In this document: piece after piece, positions 17,237 to 26,579 of the stretch
How the letters are laid out: each line of letters begins with the position of its first letter
Numbering within the stretch: the stretch's first letter is position 1
NCBI RefSeq assembly: GCF_023897015.1
Contig: NZ_JAMHFY010000012.1
Coordinates: forward strand, 62,001-126,000
Reading direction: 5' to 3'
DNA: 64,000 nt
Source of the DNA: Desulfosporosinus nitroreducens
GTDB taxonomy: Bacteria; Bacillota; Desulfitobacteriia; Desulfitobacteriales; Desulfitobacteriaceae
Notes under the pieces: generated by a model
Told to the model about the DNA's origin: nothing
Databases searched by the model: none
What the model saw: the letters and a program-made list of their open reading frames with translations, nothing else
Made by a program: the position numbers and the translations under genes

Positions 17237-18198
17237 GATATTTGTTCATATTAAACCCGGGTTCCAAGGGTGGGAAAAGTAAAGCAAAGTTTGAAGAGAT
17301 TTTTGCTTTTCTACATAATAAGCAGGTGAAGTTTGACTATAAGTTGACCAAGACCCTTGAAGATGCATACACCTTTTCTAAAGAAGGAAATAAAAATGGC
17401 TATGATGTCATTGTCGCTGTGGGAGGAGACGGAACGATTAACAGGATAATCAATGGGTTTTATGATTCTATGGGCAAAAGAATTTCTAATTCTAGGCTGG
17501 CAGTTATTCATACTGGCACCAGTCCGGATTTTTGCAAGAGTTACGATTTGCCGCTGGAAATCGATCAAGCTCTGAACGCAGTTCTTAAGGGGAAGTATAT
17601 TGAGATACCGATAGGTAAGATTTCTTATATTGGTGAGTATGACAAGAGGTTGGATGATCGTCCGCTTGGCATGACTCATGAAAATCTGCAAACCAGTTAT
17701 TTTGCCTGCTGTGCTAATATCGGAATCGGAGCTTCGGTGGCTAGGGGAGCAAACAGTGGGATCAGAGACTCTATCGGGGATTTTGCAGGGACGTTGGTAT
17801 CCTTGATCAAGACTTTGTTTAGTTATCGGCCTGTCAACTATGCGCTCTGTATTGACGGGAAAAACCAAGTCTATAAGAAGGTTTACAATATATTTGTGGG
17901 AAAAACCACCTATATAGCTTCGGGGATTAAGGTGAAAAACAAGCTTACTTTAAGAGAGCATCGATTTTATGCCCTAACCATTAAAAACATTGGTTATGCT
18001 AATTTGCTCAGCGTATTGAGAAAGTTATACTGTGCAAAGGAGTTTGCAAATAACAACACAATGTCCTTGCAATATGCTCGGAAAATCGAAGTGTACGGAA
18101 GCAACAGAAATAATGAATTGGAGTTTGACGGTGATCCAAGAGGATTTTTGCCTTGCGTGATTGAGCCAGCTCAGGACCCTTTAGACGTAATAAGATAA
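17233..18198 (+). CDS. Lipid kinase, diacylglycerol kinase catalytic domain
   Basis: A 321-residue protein with NPGSKGGK at the N terminus and the nucleotide-binding VAVGGDGTINRIING (near 59-73), the hallmark of the DAGK/sphingosine kinase/ceramide kinase fold. It phosphorylates a hydroxyl group on a lipid. It overlaps the upstream alpha-oxoamine synthase gene by four bases, so the two are translated together, and the lipid substrate is plausibly the pathway product. It is longer than DgkB and shows no membrane segments. Confidence 0.85.
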   Translation: MRYLFILNPGSKGGKSKAKFEEIFAFLHNKQVKFDYKLTKTLEDAYTFSKEGNKNGYDVIVAVGGDGTINRIINGFYDSMGKRISNSRLAVIHTGTSPDFCKSYDLPLEIDQALNAVLKGKYIEIPIGKISYIGEYDKRLDDRPLGMTHENLQTSYFACCANIGIGASVARGANSGIRDSIGDFAGTLVSLIKTLFSYRPVNYALCIDGKNQVYKKVYNIFVGKTTYIASGIKVKNKLTLREHRFYALTIKNIGYANLLSVLRKLYCAKEFANNNTMSLQYARKIEVYGSNRNNELEFDGDPRGFLPCVIEPAQDPLDVIR

Positions 18199-18218
18199 AA
18201 TATGTAAGAAGGTTGATG

Positions 18219-19250
18219 ATGAATAGAGAACAAGAAATAATCGAAGTAATTAATAGACATATGCCCAGGAGTACCAGCCAAGTTAATAATCTCTTTGAAT
18301 CAGACTCGGAAATCGTTGCTTTTCACGGTAAGAGTCTTCTTTATAATATCGACGAATTTTCTGAAGAAGACTTGTTGAGAGAAGATGACCCTTATATGCT
18401 GGGTTGGAATATGGCAACAGGCAGTATTAGTGACATTCTGGCTTCAGGGGGCAGCCCAAAGTTCTATGCCCATAGCATGGTTATCCGAGACTCTTGGACG
18501 AAGGACTATGTTGAAAAACTATCTCTTGGAGTTGCCCAGGTCCTGAAGAAAGTGGGGGCAACCTTTATCGGTGGAGATTTTGGAATCTCTAAGACCTGGA
18601 GATATACCGGTTCGGTCATAGGGGATCTAGAGGGACAGGCCATGTTAAGGAGTGGGGCCAAGGTTGGGGACGGGATTTTTCTTACCGGGCCAATTGGCAG
18701 AGGGAATGTGGAAGCTACGCTCAAACTGTATGAGCAAAACTTATTAGTCAAACATCTAGCGGGGCGATGGAAAAATTCCTTCCAGTTGAGAAGCAAAGAG
18801 GCCGAGGTCATTAAGCGATACAGCCGTTGCTGCATTGATACTAGCGATGGGGTTTTTAATGCTTTAGGCTCAATTTCTGAGATGAGTGGGACAGGTTTTG
18901 TCATTGGGAGCCTGCCCTATGTAAAGAGCGGATTATTATTGGCAAAAACTCTTAACCTTCCTAAAGAAATGCTCTTTTTGGGAGAATGCGGAGAGTATGA
19001 ATTACTCTTTACCCTTGGTAAAGAAGCTGAAGACGATTTTTTAGAAGAAGCACTGAAGAAGAAGCTGACATTTTATAAAATCGGAGAAGTAAAAGACCCG
19101 GGTATTAAATCACTCTGGGAAAAAGCACGAGAGATCGATTTAAGAACTTACACTTTACGTGCCAGGGACTGGAAAGATCCGAGAGACTATTTGCGGAATG
19201 TCGCGAACTTTCTTACTAGACCCAATGAAGCAGAGCGGAATAAAAGTTGA
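18219..19250 (+). CDS. ThiL-like ATP-binding kinase (AIR synthase/thiamine-monophosphate kinase superfamily)
   Basis: A 343-residue protein of the PurM/ThiL/HypE/SelD superfamily: GWNMATGSISDILASGG resembles the ThiL motif around the Mg-binding aspartate, then FIGGDFG, FLTGPIGRG and CCIDTSDGVFNALGSI. ThiL proper makes thiamine diphosphate, but this gene lies in a lipid-like cluster and its C-terminal part is divergent, so another phosphate transfer is possible. ATG at 18219 is six bases after AAGAAGG; ATG 18216 and TTG 18213 are alternatives. Confidence 0.7.
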   Translation: MNREQEIIEVINRHMPRSTSQVNNLFESDSEIVAFHGKSLLYNIDEFSEEDLLREDDPYMLGWNMATGSISDILASGGSPKFYAHSMVIRDSWTKDYVEKLSLGVAQVLKKVGATFIGGDFGISKTWRYTGSVIGDLEGQAMLRSGAKVGDGIFLTGPIGRGNVEATLKLYEQNLLVKHLAGRWKNSFQLRSKEAEVIKRYSRCCIDTSDGVFNALGSISEMSGTGFVIGSLPYVKSGLLLAKTLNLPKEMLFLGECGEYELLFTLGKEAEDDFLEEALKKKLTFYKIGEVKDPGIKSLWEKAREIDLRTYTLRARDWKDPRDYLRNVANFLTRPNEAERNKS

Positions 19251-19308
19251 TAAAAGTCGGTTCTAATAGCTTTGATGCTCGAACCTCGATTAATAGGAGA
19301 TGGCTTGT

Positions 19309-20649
19309 GTGAAACGAAGAGTTGTTATTACAGGGATAGGTCCGGCCACGGCCATAGGGATTGGAAAAAAGGATTTCTCCGCAGGCATTTTCGGTCTGAA
19401 AACATGCCTGGCAAAGATCCCCAAAAGCTATGAACAAAACTATATGTTTAAATCTCGTTACTTCGTACCTAAACCAAAATTCTCTCTCACCGATTTAGGA
19501 TTCCATAAATCGGTGGAAGGGATGATGGAAGAGGTCTCCAGAATTTCTGTTTTATGTACTATGCTTGCTTTGCAGGATGCTGGGTTTAAGATAAGCAACG
19601 GAGATAAATATATGCAAGTTGAGGGTCTGCAAAACTGTGGCACCATTATCGGGATTGGAATGAGCAGCCTGCAGACAGCCTTCGATTCTTATACTGCTCA
19701 TATCGCCGATTCGAGGGTGTCGGCATCTGAGCCTCGCTCAACTTTAGAATCTAGTCCTAACTCTGACCCTGACCAAAGTCTGAATACGAACTCAAACCCG
19801 AATAAACCCAGATTCAATAGAATGGTTATTCCCATGCTGATGACAAATTCCCCTGCAGCCTGGATATCCATCCTCTTCGGACTTAAAGGGTTCAGTTATA
19901 CTCTCAATGCTTCCTGCGCTTCAGGAAGTTATGCTCTTGGTGAGGCATACAGAACAATTTCTGATGGCAGATGTGATATGAGTCTAACGGGCGGTGTTGA
20001 GGCCTTGGCTGAAAAGAACGGGGCAATAATGAGGGGCTTTGATATGCTCTCCACGCTCACGAGGGCAGAGGATGGGAGGCCCCAACCTTTCTCTCACCAA
20101 AGAAGTGGATTTTTATTTAACGAAGGGGCAGGCTGTGTTCTCGTCTTAGAGGAGCTAGAACGAGCTCGAAGCAGGGGGGCGGAAATTTATGCTGAGGTTG
20201 TTAGGTATGAAGCGGGTAGTGACAATTACAGCATTGTCCAAATGGATCCAAGTGGGGATAATATAGCTAGTCTTTTTGGAAAGATTTGCCGAGGGATAAA
20301 AGTTGACTATCTGAATGCTCATGGAACAGCGACTCCAACAAATGACGACATAGAAAGCAGAGTGATTCAAAGAATCTTTGGGGATAAAAGCACCCAGCCA
20401 TTTATAAATTCTACCAAAGGAATCTTAGGGCACAGCATCGGGGCCAGTGGAGCTTTGGAGGCGGCGGTAACAGCTCTATCTATTAAAGAATCCAGAATCC
20501 ATGGTAATTTGACCTCTGAACCTATGGGAAATTTAAATCTTCCCATGGAGACACTTAAGACTCCCATTGAATATGCACTGTCCGCTTCCTACGGCTTTGG
20601 AGGACATAATGCCTTAATTCTCTTCAAGAGGTACCTGGAAGATGAATAA
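19309..20649 (+). CDS. Beta-ketoacyl-ACP synthase (KAS II-like) with an inserted Ser/Pro/Asn-rich segment
   Basis: A 446-residue thiolase-fold condensing enzyme with the full Cys-His-His triad: C203 in NASCASGS, H338 in NAHGTATPTND and H375 in GILGHSIGASGA. It elongates acyl chains on ACP. Between residues about 140 and 170 it has a low-complexity stretch rich in S, P, N and D that normal FabF proteins lack. GTG at 19309 is chosen because AGGAG lies nine bases upstream; the ATG at 19300 is too close to that site. It overlaps the next gene by eight bases. Confidence 0.85.
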   Translation: MKRRVVITGIGPATAIGIGKKDFSAGIFGLKTCLAKIPKSYEQNYMFKSRYFVPKPKFSLTDLGFHKSVEGMMEEVSRISVLCTMLALQDAGFKISNGDKYMQVEGLQNCGTIIGIGMSSLQTAFDSYTAHIADSRVSASEPRSTLESSPNSDPDQSLNTNSNPNKPRFNRMVIPMLMTNSPAAWISILFGLKGFSYTLNASCASGSYALGEAYRTISDGRCDMSLTGGVEALAEKNGAIMRGFDMLSTLTRAEDGRPQPFSHQRSGFLFNEGAGCVLVLEELERARSRGAEIYAEVVRYEAGSDNYSIVQMDPSGDNIASLFGKICRGIKVDYLNAHGTATPTNDDIESRVIQRIFGDKSTQPFINSTKGILGHSIGASGALEAAVTALSIKESRIHGNLTSEPMGNLNLPMETLKTPIEYALSASYGFGGHNALILFKRYLEDE

Positions 20650-21679
20650 GAATGGAGTCATGATCACAGGAGCGACAGGATTTATTGGCAGTCACCTTAC
20701 TAGGGAGTTTTGTAATAATCAGGTCAGAGTTGGTTGTCTGATCAGAAATGACAGCAACCTGACTAGCCTTGAGGGGCTGTCCGTAGAGTTGAAGACTGGG
20801 GATATCAGGAATGTTGAGGAATTGACACGAGCTTTCAGCGGCTATGATTGGATTATTCATAATGCAGCAAAAGTAGCTGACTGGGGGGATTATGAGGAAT
20901 TTTATCAGACAAATTCAGTAGGTACAGTCAATGTCTTAACCGCCTGTGTTCGCGCTGGGATAAAAAACGTCCTCATGACAGGGTCCAATTCCGTTTATGG
21001 AGAAGAAAACTGCTTTATCGTCAAGGATGAACAATCTCCATATAATGCCCATTACCAGTACTTTGGAGACAGTCTTTTTCCTTGCAAGTTAAATTACTAT
21101 CGTGATACCAAAACCCTGGCTAAAAAAGAGGCCTTAGCCTTTGCCGCAACTCATGATCTGAACCTAACCATTTTAGAGCCTGTTTGGGTTTATGGAGAGA
21201 GGGAATTCAACACAGGTTTTTACGAATACCTAAAAACAGCCAAGGAAGGAATACCCTTTGTCCCAGGAGCAAAGCAGAACAAATTTCATGTCATCTATGC
21301 CGGAGACTTAGCTAGAGCTTATTACTTGGCTTATACAAAAGAGCTGACTGGCATACACTGTATTCTAGTCGGCAATGAGCATCCTGAAAACATGGACAAG
21401 ATTTATGAGTTGTTCTGTTCCGAGGCGGGGCTGAAAAAGCCTAGAAATCTTCCCAAGGGGTTGATCTACCCTCTTGCTTTCCTTATGGAACTTCTATTCA
21501 GTCTATTCAAATCTTCGAGTCCTCCGCTCTTAACCAGAGGAAGAGTGAATATGTTCTACGACAATATTGAGTTTTCCGTGAAAAAGGCCAGACAAATCCT
21601 AGGTTTTAGAAACTCTATAAGTCTAGAGGAAGGGGTCAAAAGAACGGTTTTATGGTACAAACAGCAAGGGCTGATTTAA
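20642..21679 (+). CDS. NAD-dependent epimerase/dehydratase (extended SDR)
   Basis: A 345-residue extended short-chain dehydrogenase. The nucleotide site GATGFIGSHL (near 9-18), the NAAKVADWG segment, TNSVGTVNVL, TGSNSVYG and the catalytic YRDTK (Y and K) are all seen. Relatives include 3-beta-hydroxysteroid dehydrogenases and the CerR-type reductases of bacterial ceramide synthesis. In this setting it would reduce a keto group on the pathway lipid. Start codon overlaps the upstream gene. Confidence 0.82.
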   Translation: MNKNGVMITGATGFIGSHLTREFCNNQVRVGCLIRNDSNLTSLEGLSVELKTGDIRNVEELTRAFSGYDWIIHNAAKVADWGDYEEFYQTNSVGTVNVLTACVRAGIKNVLMTGSNSVYGEENCFIVKDEQSPYNAHYQYFGDSLFPCKLNYYRDTKTLAKKEALAFAATHDLNLTILEPVWVYGEREFNTGFYEYLKTAKEGIPFVPGAKQNKFHVIYAGDLARAYYLAYTKELTGIHCILVGNEHPENMDKIYELFCSEAGLKKPRNLPKGLIYPLAFLMELLFSLFKSSSPPLLTRGRVNMFYDNIEFSVKKARQILGFRNSISLEEGVKRTVLWYKQQGLI

Positions 21680-21709
21680 TAAGTCAGTCTTGAGATGGGG
21701 GGATAACCT

Positions 21710-23002
21710 GTGATAAAAGTCAGCAATGTTACAGGTCTGGGAAAAATAGTATTTAATCTGAAATTAAAAATGAGCATTTTTTTTTACTTTCTCCCAGCGC
21801 TCTGGAAAGGGGAACTTTCCCTTAAAAGGTTTATTGCTCTAATGAAAAGGCTTCTGCTTTTTGTATCTAGGATGAGACATAATAAATTTGTAAAAATAGG
21901 GGATAAGACTCGCTTAGGCTTGTATATCCCCGGTTTTCCATCTCCAGCTTTTTACACTGCCTGCCAGAAATTTAGTCAATTTAAAGAAAGAATGCCCTGT
22001 ACCACGGTCTTATTATCGATTACATCCGCATGTCCTTATCATTGCAAGCACTGTTATCAGAAGCTTGACAGGGGCAAAGATGTTGATATCGAAACTCTGA
22101 TAGGGATCGTCAGGAGGTTGCAGGAGATGGGGATTGCCTTCTTCAATATCGAGGGCGGAGAACCCTTCTTTGCTTATGGACGGCTAAAGAGGATTTGCTC
22201 AGCTATTGATTCCAGATCGGAAATCTGGATAAATTCTACGGGAGCCGGTATGACAGACGAGAGGCTTGCGGAACTTAAGGAGCTAAATGTGACCGCAGTC
22301 ATGTTTTCTCTGCACAGCCCCCATGCAGACTCTTTTAATGGCTTTTTGGGCAAAGAATCTGCTTGGTATACTATGGAGGCAGGGGTTAAGATGTGTCAGG
22401 GTGCGGATTTGGCGGTCGCCTTTAACACATGCCTGATGCGAGACGATTTTTACAATGGTACTTTTGAACAAATCATGGAGGTAGCCAAGGACTTTAAGGC
22501 TTGTCTGATCCAAATTATAAAGCCCAAACCTGCGGGAGGGTGGCTAGAGAAAGAAGACCTCGAATTTACTCCGCAGGACATTGAATATATCAAAGCAAAG
22601 GTAAACCGATACAATTTACAAGAAGAGTTTGCAGAATATCCAGCCATATCGGCTCAGATAATAGAAGAAGATGAGTCTGTTTTTGGCTGTACTGCCGGAG
22701 GAACAGACAGATTTTATATCAATGCCAAGGGAGACCTGCAACCCTGTGAATTTCTAAATATTTCCTTTGGCAATATCATGATGGATAGATTTGAAGATAT
22801 CTATCAAAAAATGCGTAATTGTTTCGCTTGGGGTGGGGAATGTTATCTATGCGAAAATTGCTCGCAAGAGATTCATAGGCTTTATCATGAGAATAGCTTG
22901 AATTCCCTTCCACTGACCCCGGAGCTTTCGGAGCAGATCTATAGTTCTTGGGAGCGGGGGAGGCGAACGGATTTATATGATAGGTTGGAGAGCTTGAAGT
23001 AA
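21710..23002 (+). CDS. Radical SAM protein with SPASM-like C-terminal cysteines
   Basis: A 430-residue protein with the radical SAM cluster CPYHCKHC (C108, C112, C115), GGEPFF (glycine-rich SAM motif) and a C-terminal set of cysteines (FGCTAGG, LQPCEF, GECYLCENC) that could bind auxiliary Fe-S clusters as SPASM domains do. The first 55 residues contain a hydrophobic stretch that may associate with the membrane. It is the last gene of the cluster; no peptide substrate gene is seen, so it likely modifies a small molecule or lipid. Confidence 0.82.
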   Translation: MIKVSNVTGLGKIVFNLKLKMSIFFYFLPALWKGELSLKRFIALMKRLLLFVSRMRHNKFVKIGDKTRLGLYIPGFPSPAFYTACQKFSQFKERMPCTTVLLSITSACPYHCKHCYQKLDRGKDVDIETLIGIVRRLQEMGIAFFNIEGGEPFFAYGRLKRICSAIDSRSEIWINSTGAGMTDERLAELKELNVTAVMFSLHSPHADSFNGFLGKESAWYTMEAGVKMCQGADLAVAFNTCLMRDDFYNGTFEQIMEVAKDFKACLIQIIKPKPAGGWLEKEDLEFTPQDIEYIKAKVNRYNLQEEFAEYPAISAQIIEEDESVFGCTAGGTDRFYINAKGDLQPCEFLNISFGNIMMDRFEDIYQKMRNCFAWGGECYLCENCSQEIHRLYHENSLNSLPLTPELSEQIYSSWERGRRTDLYDRLESLK

Positions 23003-23129
23003 TCCGCACCTAACGATTTGGTCATATGCATATTCCCCAGAACTGGGGAAGGCAGGAAAGAAAAGGGTTGGAAATATAGGTGAAAATGAGTTTTATGGAT
23101 GGACTTGAGGTTTGACGATATCTTGTTTT

Positions 23130-23667
23130 TTAAGCAATATTTAAATCTAATTTTCTAACACCGAGAGCGTGATTTTCCCAAAGTAAGTCCATTACAATCT
23201 CTGCCTGTGTTTCTTTACACTCAATGATTAGCACAACCTCCGTAGCCTTTAATTTCTATTGAGTCTATGTTAAATACTCTGATTTCAGCATCTTCTCTGG
23301 TTGCTAAGATATATTGATGATTGAGATCGACTGCAGATCGATAGGAATCCCAAATGGAGAAAATAAGAGTCGGTAAATATAGCAGTACCCAATTTATATT
23401 GAGAACGTCCTTAGCCATTTGGAATTCGCCGATAAAGGAATATAGAATTGCAAGGTTAATATGAGCATTAAAGTTTACATACAGTTCCCAAACAAACAAA
23501 AGATATCCCCTTAGGTATTTGTCTAACATGAAATGGCCTATGCCTGGGAAAGCAAGAGACGCAAAAGCGACCATGAAAGGATTTCTTAAATATAGTTGCG
23601 TTGTACCAAGTGTACCGACATATGCCTTGTAACGTCTGACCGGTGAATTTAATTCGGGTCTATCCAT
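23130..23667 (-). pseudogene. TM2-like membrane protein, probable frameshift near 23235
   Basis: The first frame (ATG at 23667, GGAGG site) encodes 148 residues with two or three hydrophobic segments and FPGIGHFMLDKYLRGYLLF, like TM2-type proteins, then stops at 23221. A different frame continues without a break from around 23238 to 23130, reading VVLIIECKETQAEIVMDLLW and further, which looks like a natural C-terminal domain following IKGYGG. A two-base deletion would explain this. The function is unknown. It could also be a natural short protein followed by a chance open frame. Confidence 0.5.
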
Positions 23668-23681
23668 TCTACCTCCAAAAA

Positions 23682-23702
23682 GACATACAATATTAGTATG
23701 TC
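23682..23702. promoter_or_regulatory. Inverted repeat next to the ribosome site of the minus-strand gene
   Basis: GACATAC (23682-23688) and GTATGTC (23696-23702) flank a 7-base AT spacer, just upstream of the GGAGG site of the minus-strand membrane gene. This could be an operator or an mRNA hairpin. Confidence 0.4.
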
Positions 23703-24125
23703 CTGATTTTTAATGGATGACTCAGTCAGCGAAGGGTTAACTGATCCATTCTGTTTAAGCAGACTTCCCAAGAGGATGTTCAGAGCATAAACAAGGATTT
23801 TAACCTACGTTCACAAAGAATTCTTCCACCTCGTTAGGAGGGGGTGAATTTCTGATCTCCTGTTGTTATTTGCAGTACCTATAGAGCAGGAAGCACCCAC
23901 CTCTTAGGTGGTGTGTGTTCATAATGAACTGGCCAAACTGAATAGAATTCTCAGAGAGACTGACCTGAAAATTGAGCCTCTGGTAGAGGTTGTGTTTTTG
24001 TGTTTAAGACAGGTGTTGGAGTTAGAGAGATATTAGTATAATATTATGGGTGTCAAAGAGTCGTTAGAAGTTCTAGTTTACTGAGTAAGATGAAACCGTC
24101 AGGTCGGAGAAAGGATGGTGGGGCA
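23703..24125. other. Gene-free stretch upstream of amj
   Basis: About 420 bases without a convincing gene. It contains the hairpin-forming CACCCACCTC...GGTGTGTG near 23893-23915, which resembles the end of the interspersed hairpin repeat, but the rest of that repeat is absent. No clear promoter was identified. Confidence 0.4.
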
Positions 24126-24917
24126 GTGGAAAGAACGTTGGTTATATTGATTATACTAACATCTATTATTCACCTTGTTGATACCCTGGCCTATTCGGTA
24201 AGGTTGAACTCTGTTAAGAGTGGGCAAGTTGCGTTATCCTTTTCTCTATTTAATCTCATCGCACTTGTGTCGCGTACTGCAAATACCTTTCTAGCCCCAT
24301 TAATTGCGGGTATCATTGTTTTGAGTATTACACGAGGATTAGATCCGATAATGGATATGCGTAAAGTAATTCTTGCTGCAACATTCGGAACTCTTGCGGG
24401 GGTAATTTTAATTCCATCATTCCTAAGGATTTTTGAGAAAGCTGTAAACCGCTTAGAAGTAACGGGGTCTGTCCCTTCCCTTGTTGTTGAAGCCTTACAG
24501 ATAAACAATATTAAACGGATAGTAAAAAATGTCACTAAACCCTCCAAGACAATGTTAGAAAGATTAAGGTATCGAGAAATTCCCAAGCGATTGATTATTT
24601 TAAATACATTAGTCACAGGAATATATACAATCGGCGTTCTTTCAGCAAGTTATGCGGCAACATTGGTTTCGGGGGATGTTAGACTTGAGGTTATTGCGTC
24701 ATCTGGGATGATTAATGGGATTGCAGCAATTTTACTAACGCTTCTTATTGATCCAAAAGCAGCTATGATTACTGATCAAGCCTTAAGAGGCAAGAGACCT
24801 TATGGAGATGTCAAGGCCCTAGTGGTGCTGCTTATTTCTTCAAAGGTTGTTGGTACTTTGCTAGGCCAGGTGCTATTTTTGCCCGCAGCGCGTGTAATTG
24901 CTTATTTTTACAGCTGA
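24126..24917 (+). CDS. amj: Lipid II flippase Amj family protein
   Basis: A 263-residue membrane protein with about six helices. The N-terminal HLVDTLAYSVRL and FNLIALVSRTANTF blocks are characteristic of Amj (formerly YdaH), the alternative lipid II flippase of Bacillus that can replace MurJ during cell wall synthesis. The late segment LLIDPKAAMITDQAL is also typical. GTG at 24126 gives the usual N terminus for the family; an ATG at 24090 would add 12 polar residues. It is monocistronic. Confidence 0.85.
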   Translation: MERTLVILIILTSIIHLVDTLAYSVRLNSVKSGQVALSFSLFNLIALVSRTANTFLAPLIAGIIVLSITRGLDPIMDMRKVILAATFGTLAGVILIPSFLRIFEKAVNRLEVTGSVPSLVVEALQINNIKRIVKNVTKPSKTMLERLRYREIPKRLIILNTLVTGIYTIGVLSASYAATLVSGDVRLEVIASSGMINGIAAILLTLLIDPKAAMITDQALRGKRPYGDVKALVVLLISSKVVGTLLGQVLFLPAARVIAYFYS

Positions 24918-25032
24918 TTTACCTAATATTAGGGGCTGTCAAGATAACTAATTTCCAAGTAGGTCGTACTAAGAATACCCAAAAAAGTGTTATAAAGTGT
25001 TATATTATCAGAAAAAGTGAAGAAGGTGCTCT

Positions 25033-25716
25033 ATGGATATTGAACGCAGTGATGTAAAAGTAAAATTTGATGAAAACTCCGGCCAGTATGATGGACAAAG
25101 GAAAAAACTCATCCCTTGCTTTGATGATTTCTATTCAATAGCAATTTCTCTTGCCGAAGCTAATAATAATAACCCTAATGTATTAGACGTTGGTGCAGGA
25201 ACGGGTTTGTTATCTTTTCTAATCTTAAAGAAGTTCCCAAACGCTAATCTAACCTTGATAGATATATCTGAGAAAATGTTAGAAGTAGCCAAAGTAAGGT
25301 TTAAAGGTAACCTTAATGTTACTTACATAAATGATGATTATACCAACTATAAATTTAATGAAAAATATGATGTTATAATTTCCTCACTTTCAATTCACCA
25401 TCTAACAGGGGACGAGAAGAAACAGTTATATCGTAATATTTATGCGTGCTTAAATGAAAATGGTGTCTTTATAAATGCAGACCAAGTTTTAGGTGAAACT
25501 CCCTTTATTGAATCCTTGTACAAAAGAGATTGGAAATATAAAGTCGAGAACAGCGGATTATCAAAAGAAGAAATTCTTTCGGCTTATGAGCGAGTAAAAT
25601 TAGATAAAATGTCTACATTAGATGACCAGATAAACTGGTTGAAGGGTATTGGTTTCACAGATGTGGATTGTGTTTACAAATATTTTAATTTCGTAGTTAT
25701 ATATGGAAGGAAATAA
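25033..25716 (+). CDS. Class I SAM-dependent methyltransferase
   Basis: A 227-residue protein with the Rossmann SAM site VLDVGAGTGLLSFL (near 50-63), an acidic residue at the end of strand 2 (LTLIDISEKML) and the post-motif IISSLSIHHL. It transfers a methyl group to an unknown small-molecule acceptor. It has an AGAAGG site and stands alone between amj and a reductase gene. Nothing in the sequence identifies the substrate. Confidence 0.85.
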   Translation: MDIERSDVKVKFDENSGQYDGQRKKLIPCFDDFYSIAISLAEANNNNPNVLDVGAGTGLLSFLILKKFPNANLTLIDISEKMLEVAKVRFKGNLNVTYINDDYTNYKFNEKYDVIISSLSIHHLTGDEKKQLYRNIYACLNENGVFINADQVLGETPFIESLYKRDWKYKVENSGLSKEEILSAYERVKLDKMSTLDDQINWLKGIGFTDVDCVYKYFNFVVIYGRK

Positions 25717-25813
25717 TCTTTATTTAGATCAGAGGGGCACATGGTTGTTTTAGAGACTTGAGTAGAACAAATAATTTTCTTGAAGAGATTTTTATAGAGG
25801 GAGGTAGCAGAGT

Positions 25814-26467
25814 ATGAAAGTGATCGCTTTTAACGGGAGCCCAAGAAAAGGTTGGAATACAGAGATTTTATTAAGTAAGGCCCTTGAAGGTGCAGCGACT
25901 CAGGGAGCTGAGACTGAACTCATTCATCTTTATACCCTTAATTACAAAGGCTGCATCAGTTGTTTTTCCTGTAAGAGGAAAGACAGTAAAAGTTATGGTA
26001 AGTGCGCTATGAAGGACGATCTGATGCCAATACTAAAGAAAGTAGAAGAAGCTGATGCGATCATCTTGGGTTCCCCTATATATTTGGGAACGACTACAGG
26101 TGAGATGAGATCATTCCTGGAAAGGTTGATATTTCCGTACCTGGTGTATGATGAGAGTCATTCCACTCTTTTCAAAAGGAAGATTCCAACGGGTTTCATT
26201 TACACAATGGGTTTAAATATGGACGGATTGAAAGAACGGGGATATGATCAGCATTTTAAGCTTACAGACATGTTTCTGGAGAGGATTTTTGGAATGTCAG
26301 AATACTTGTCTGTGACCGATACTTATCAGTTTGATGATTATTCCAAATATGTTGCCACAGCGTTTGATCCCCAAGCAAAAGCAAAGAGAAGAGAAGAAGA
26401 GTTTCCAAATGATTGTAAGAAAGCCTTTGATATGGGCGTTAGATTAACACAACAAACTATAAAATAA
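25814..26467 (+). CDS. Flavodoxin-family NADPH-dependent FMN reductase
   Basis: A 217-residue flavoprotein with the N-terminal phosphate loop AFNGSPRKGWNT, a CISCFSC cysteine motif (residues about 49-55) and ADAIILGSPIYLGTTTGEM, typical of iron-sulfur flavoprotein-like NAD(P)H oxidoreductases of anaerobes. It may reduce quinones, nitro compounds or metals. It has a GGGAGG site and is followed by the minus-strand structured region. Confidence 0.85.
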   Translation: MKVIAFNGSPRKGWNTEILLSKALEGAATQGAETELIHLYTLNYKGCISCFSCKRKDSKSYGKCAMKDDLMPILKKVEEADAIILGSPIYLGTTTGEMRSFLERLIFPYLVYDESHSTLFKRKIPTGFIYTMGLNMDGLKERGYDQHFKLTDMFLERIFGMSEYLSVTDTYQFDDYSKYVATAFDPQAKAKRREEEFPNDCKKAFDMGVRLTQQTIK

Positions 26468-26579
26468 AATATTACACACAAATTTAATTAACCCAATAAA
26501 TAGAGACAAAATAGTGAACTCAAACACAAAATTAATGTGTTCCTGAAGGGCGTCCTCCAAGTGCACTGGTGCGCCGAGA

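Noticed and set aside
17311-17868. 185-codon minus-strand frame inside the lipid kinase gene
   Set aside because: Antisense shadow; the plus-strand kinase has all motifs.
18219-19250. Naming this gene thiL
   Set aside because: Family fold is clear, but the lipid-like setting and divergent C terminus make thiamine metabolism uncertain.
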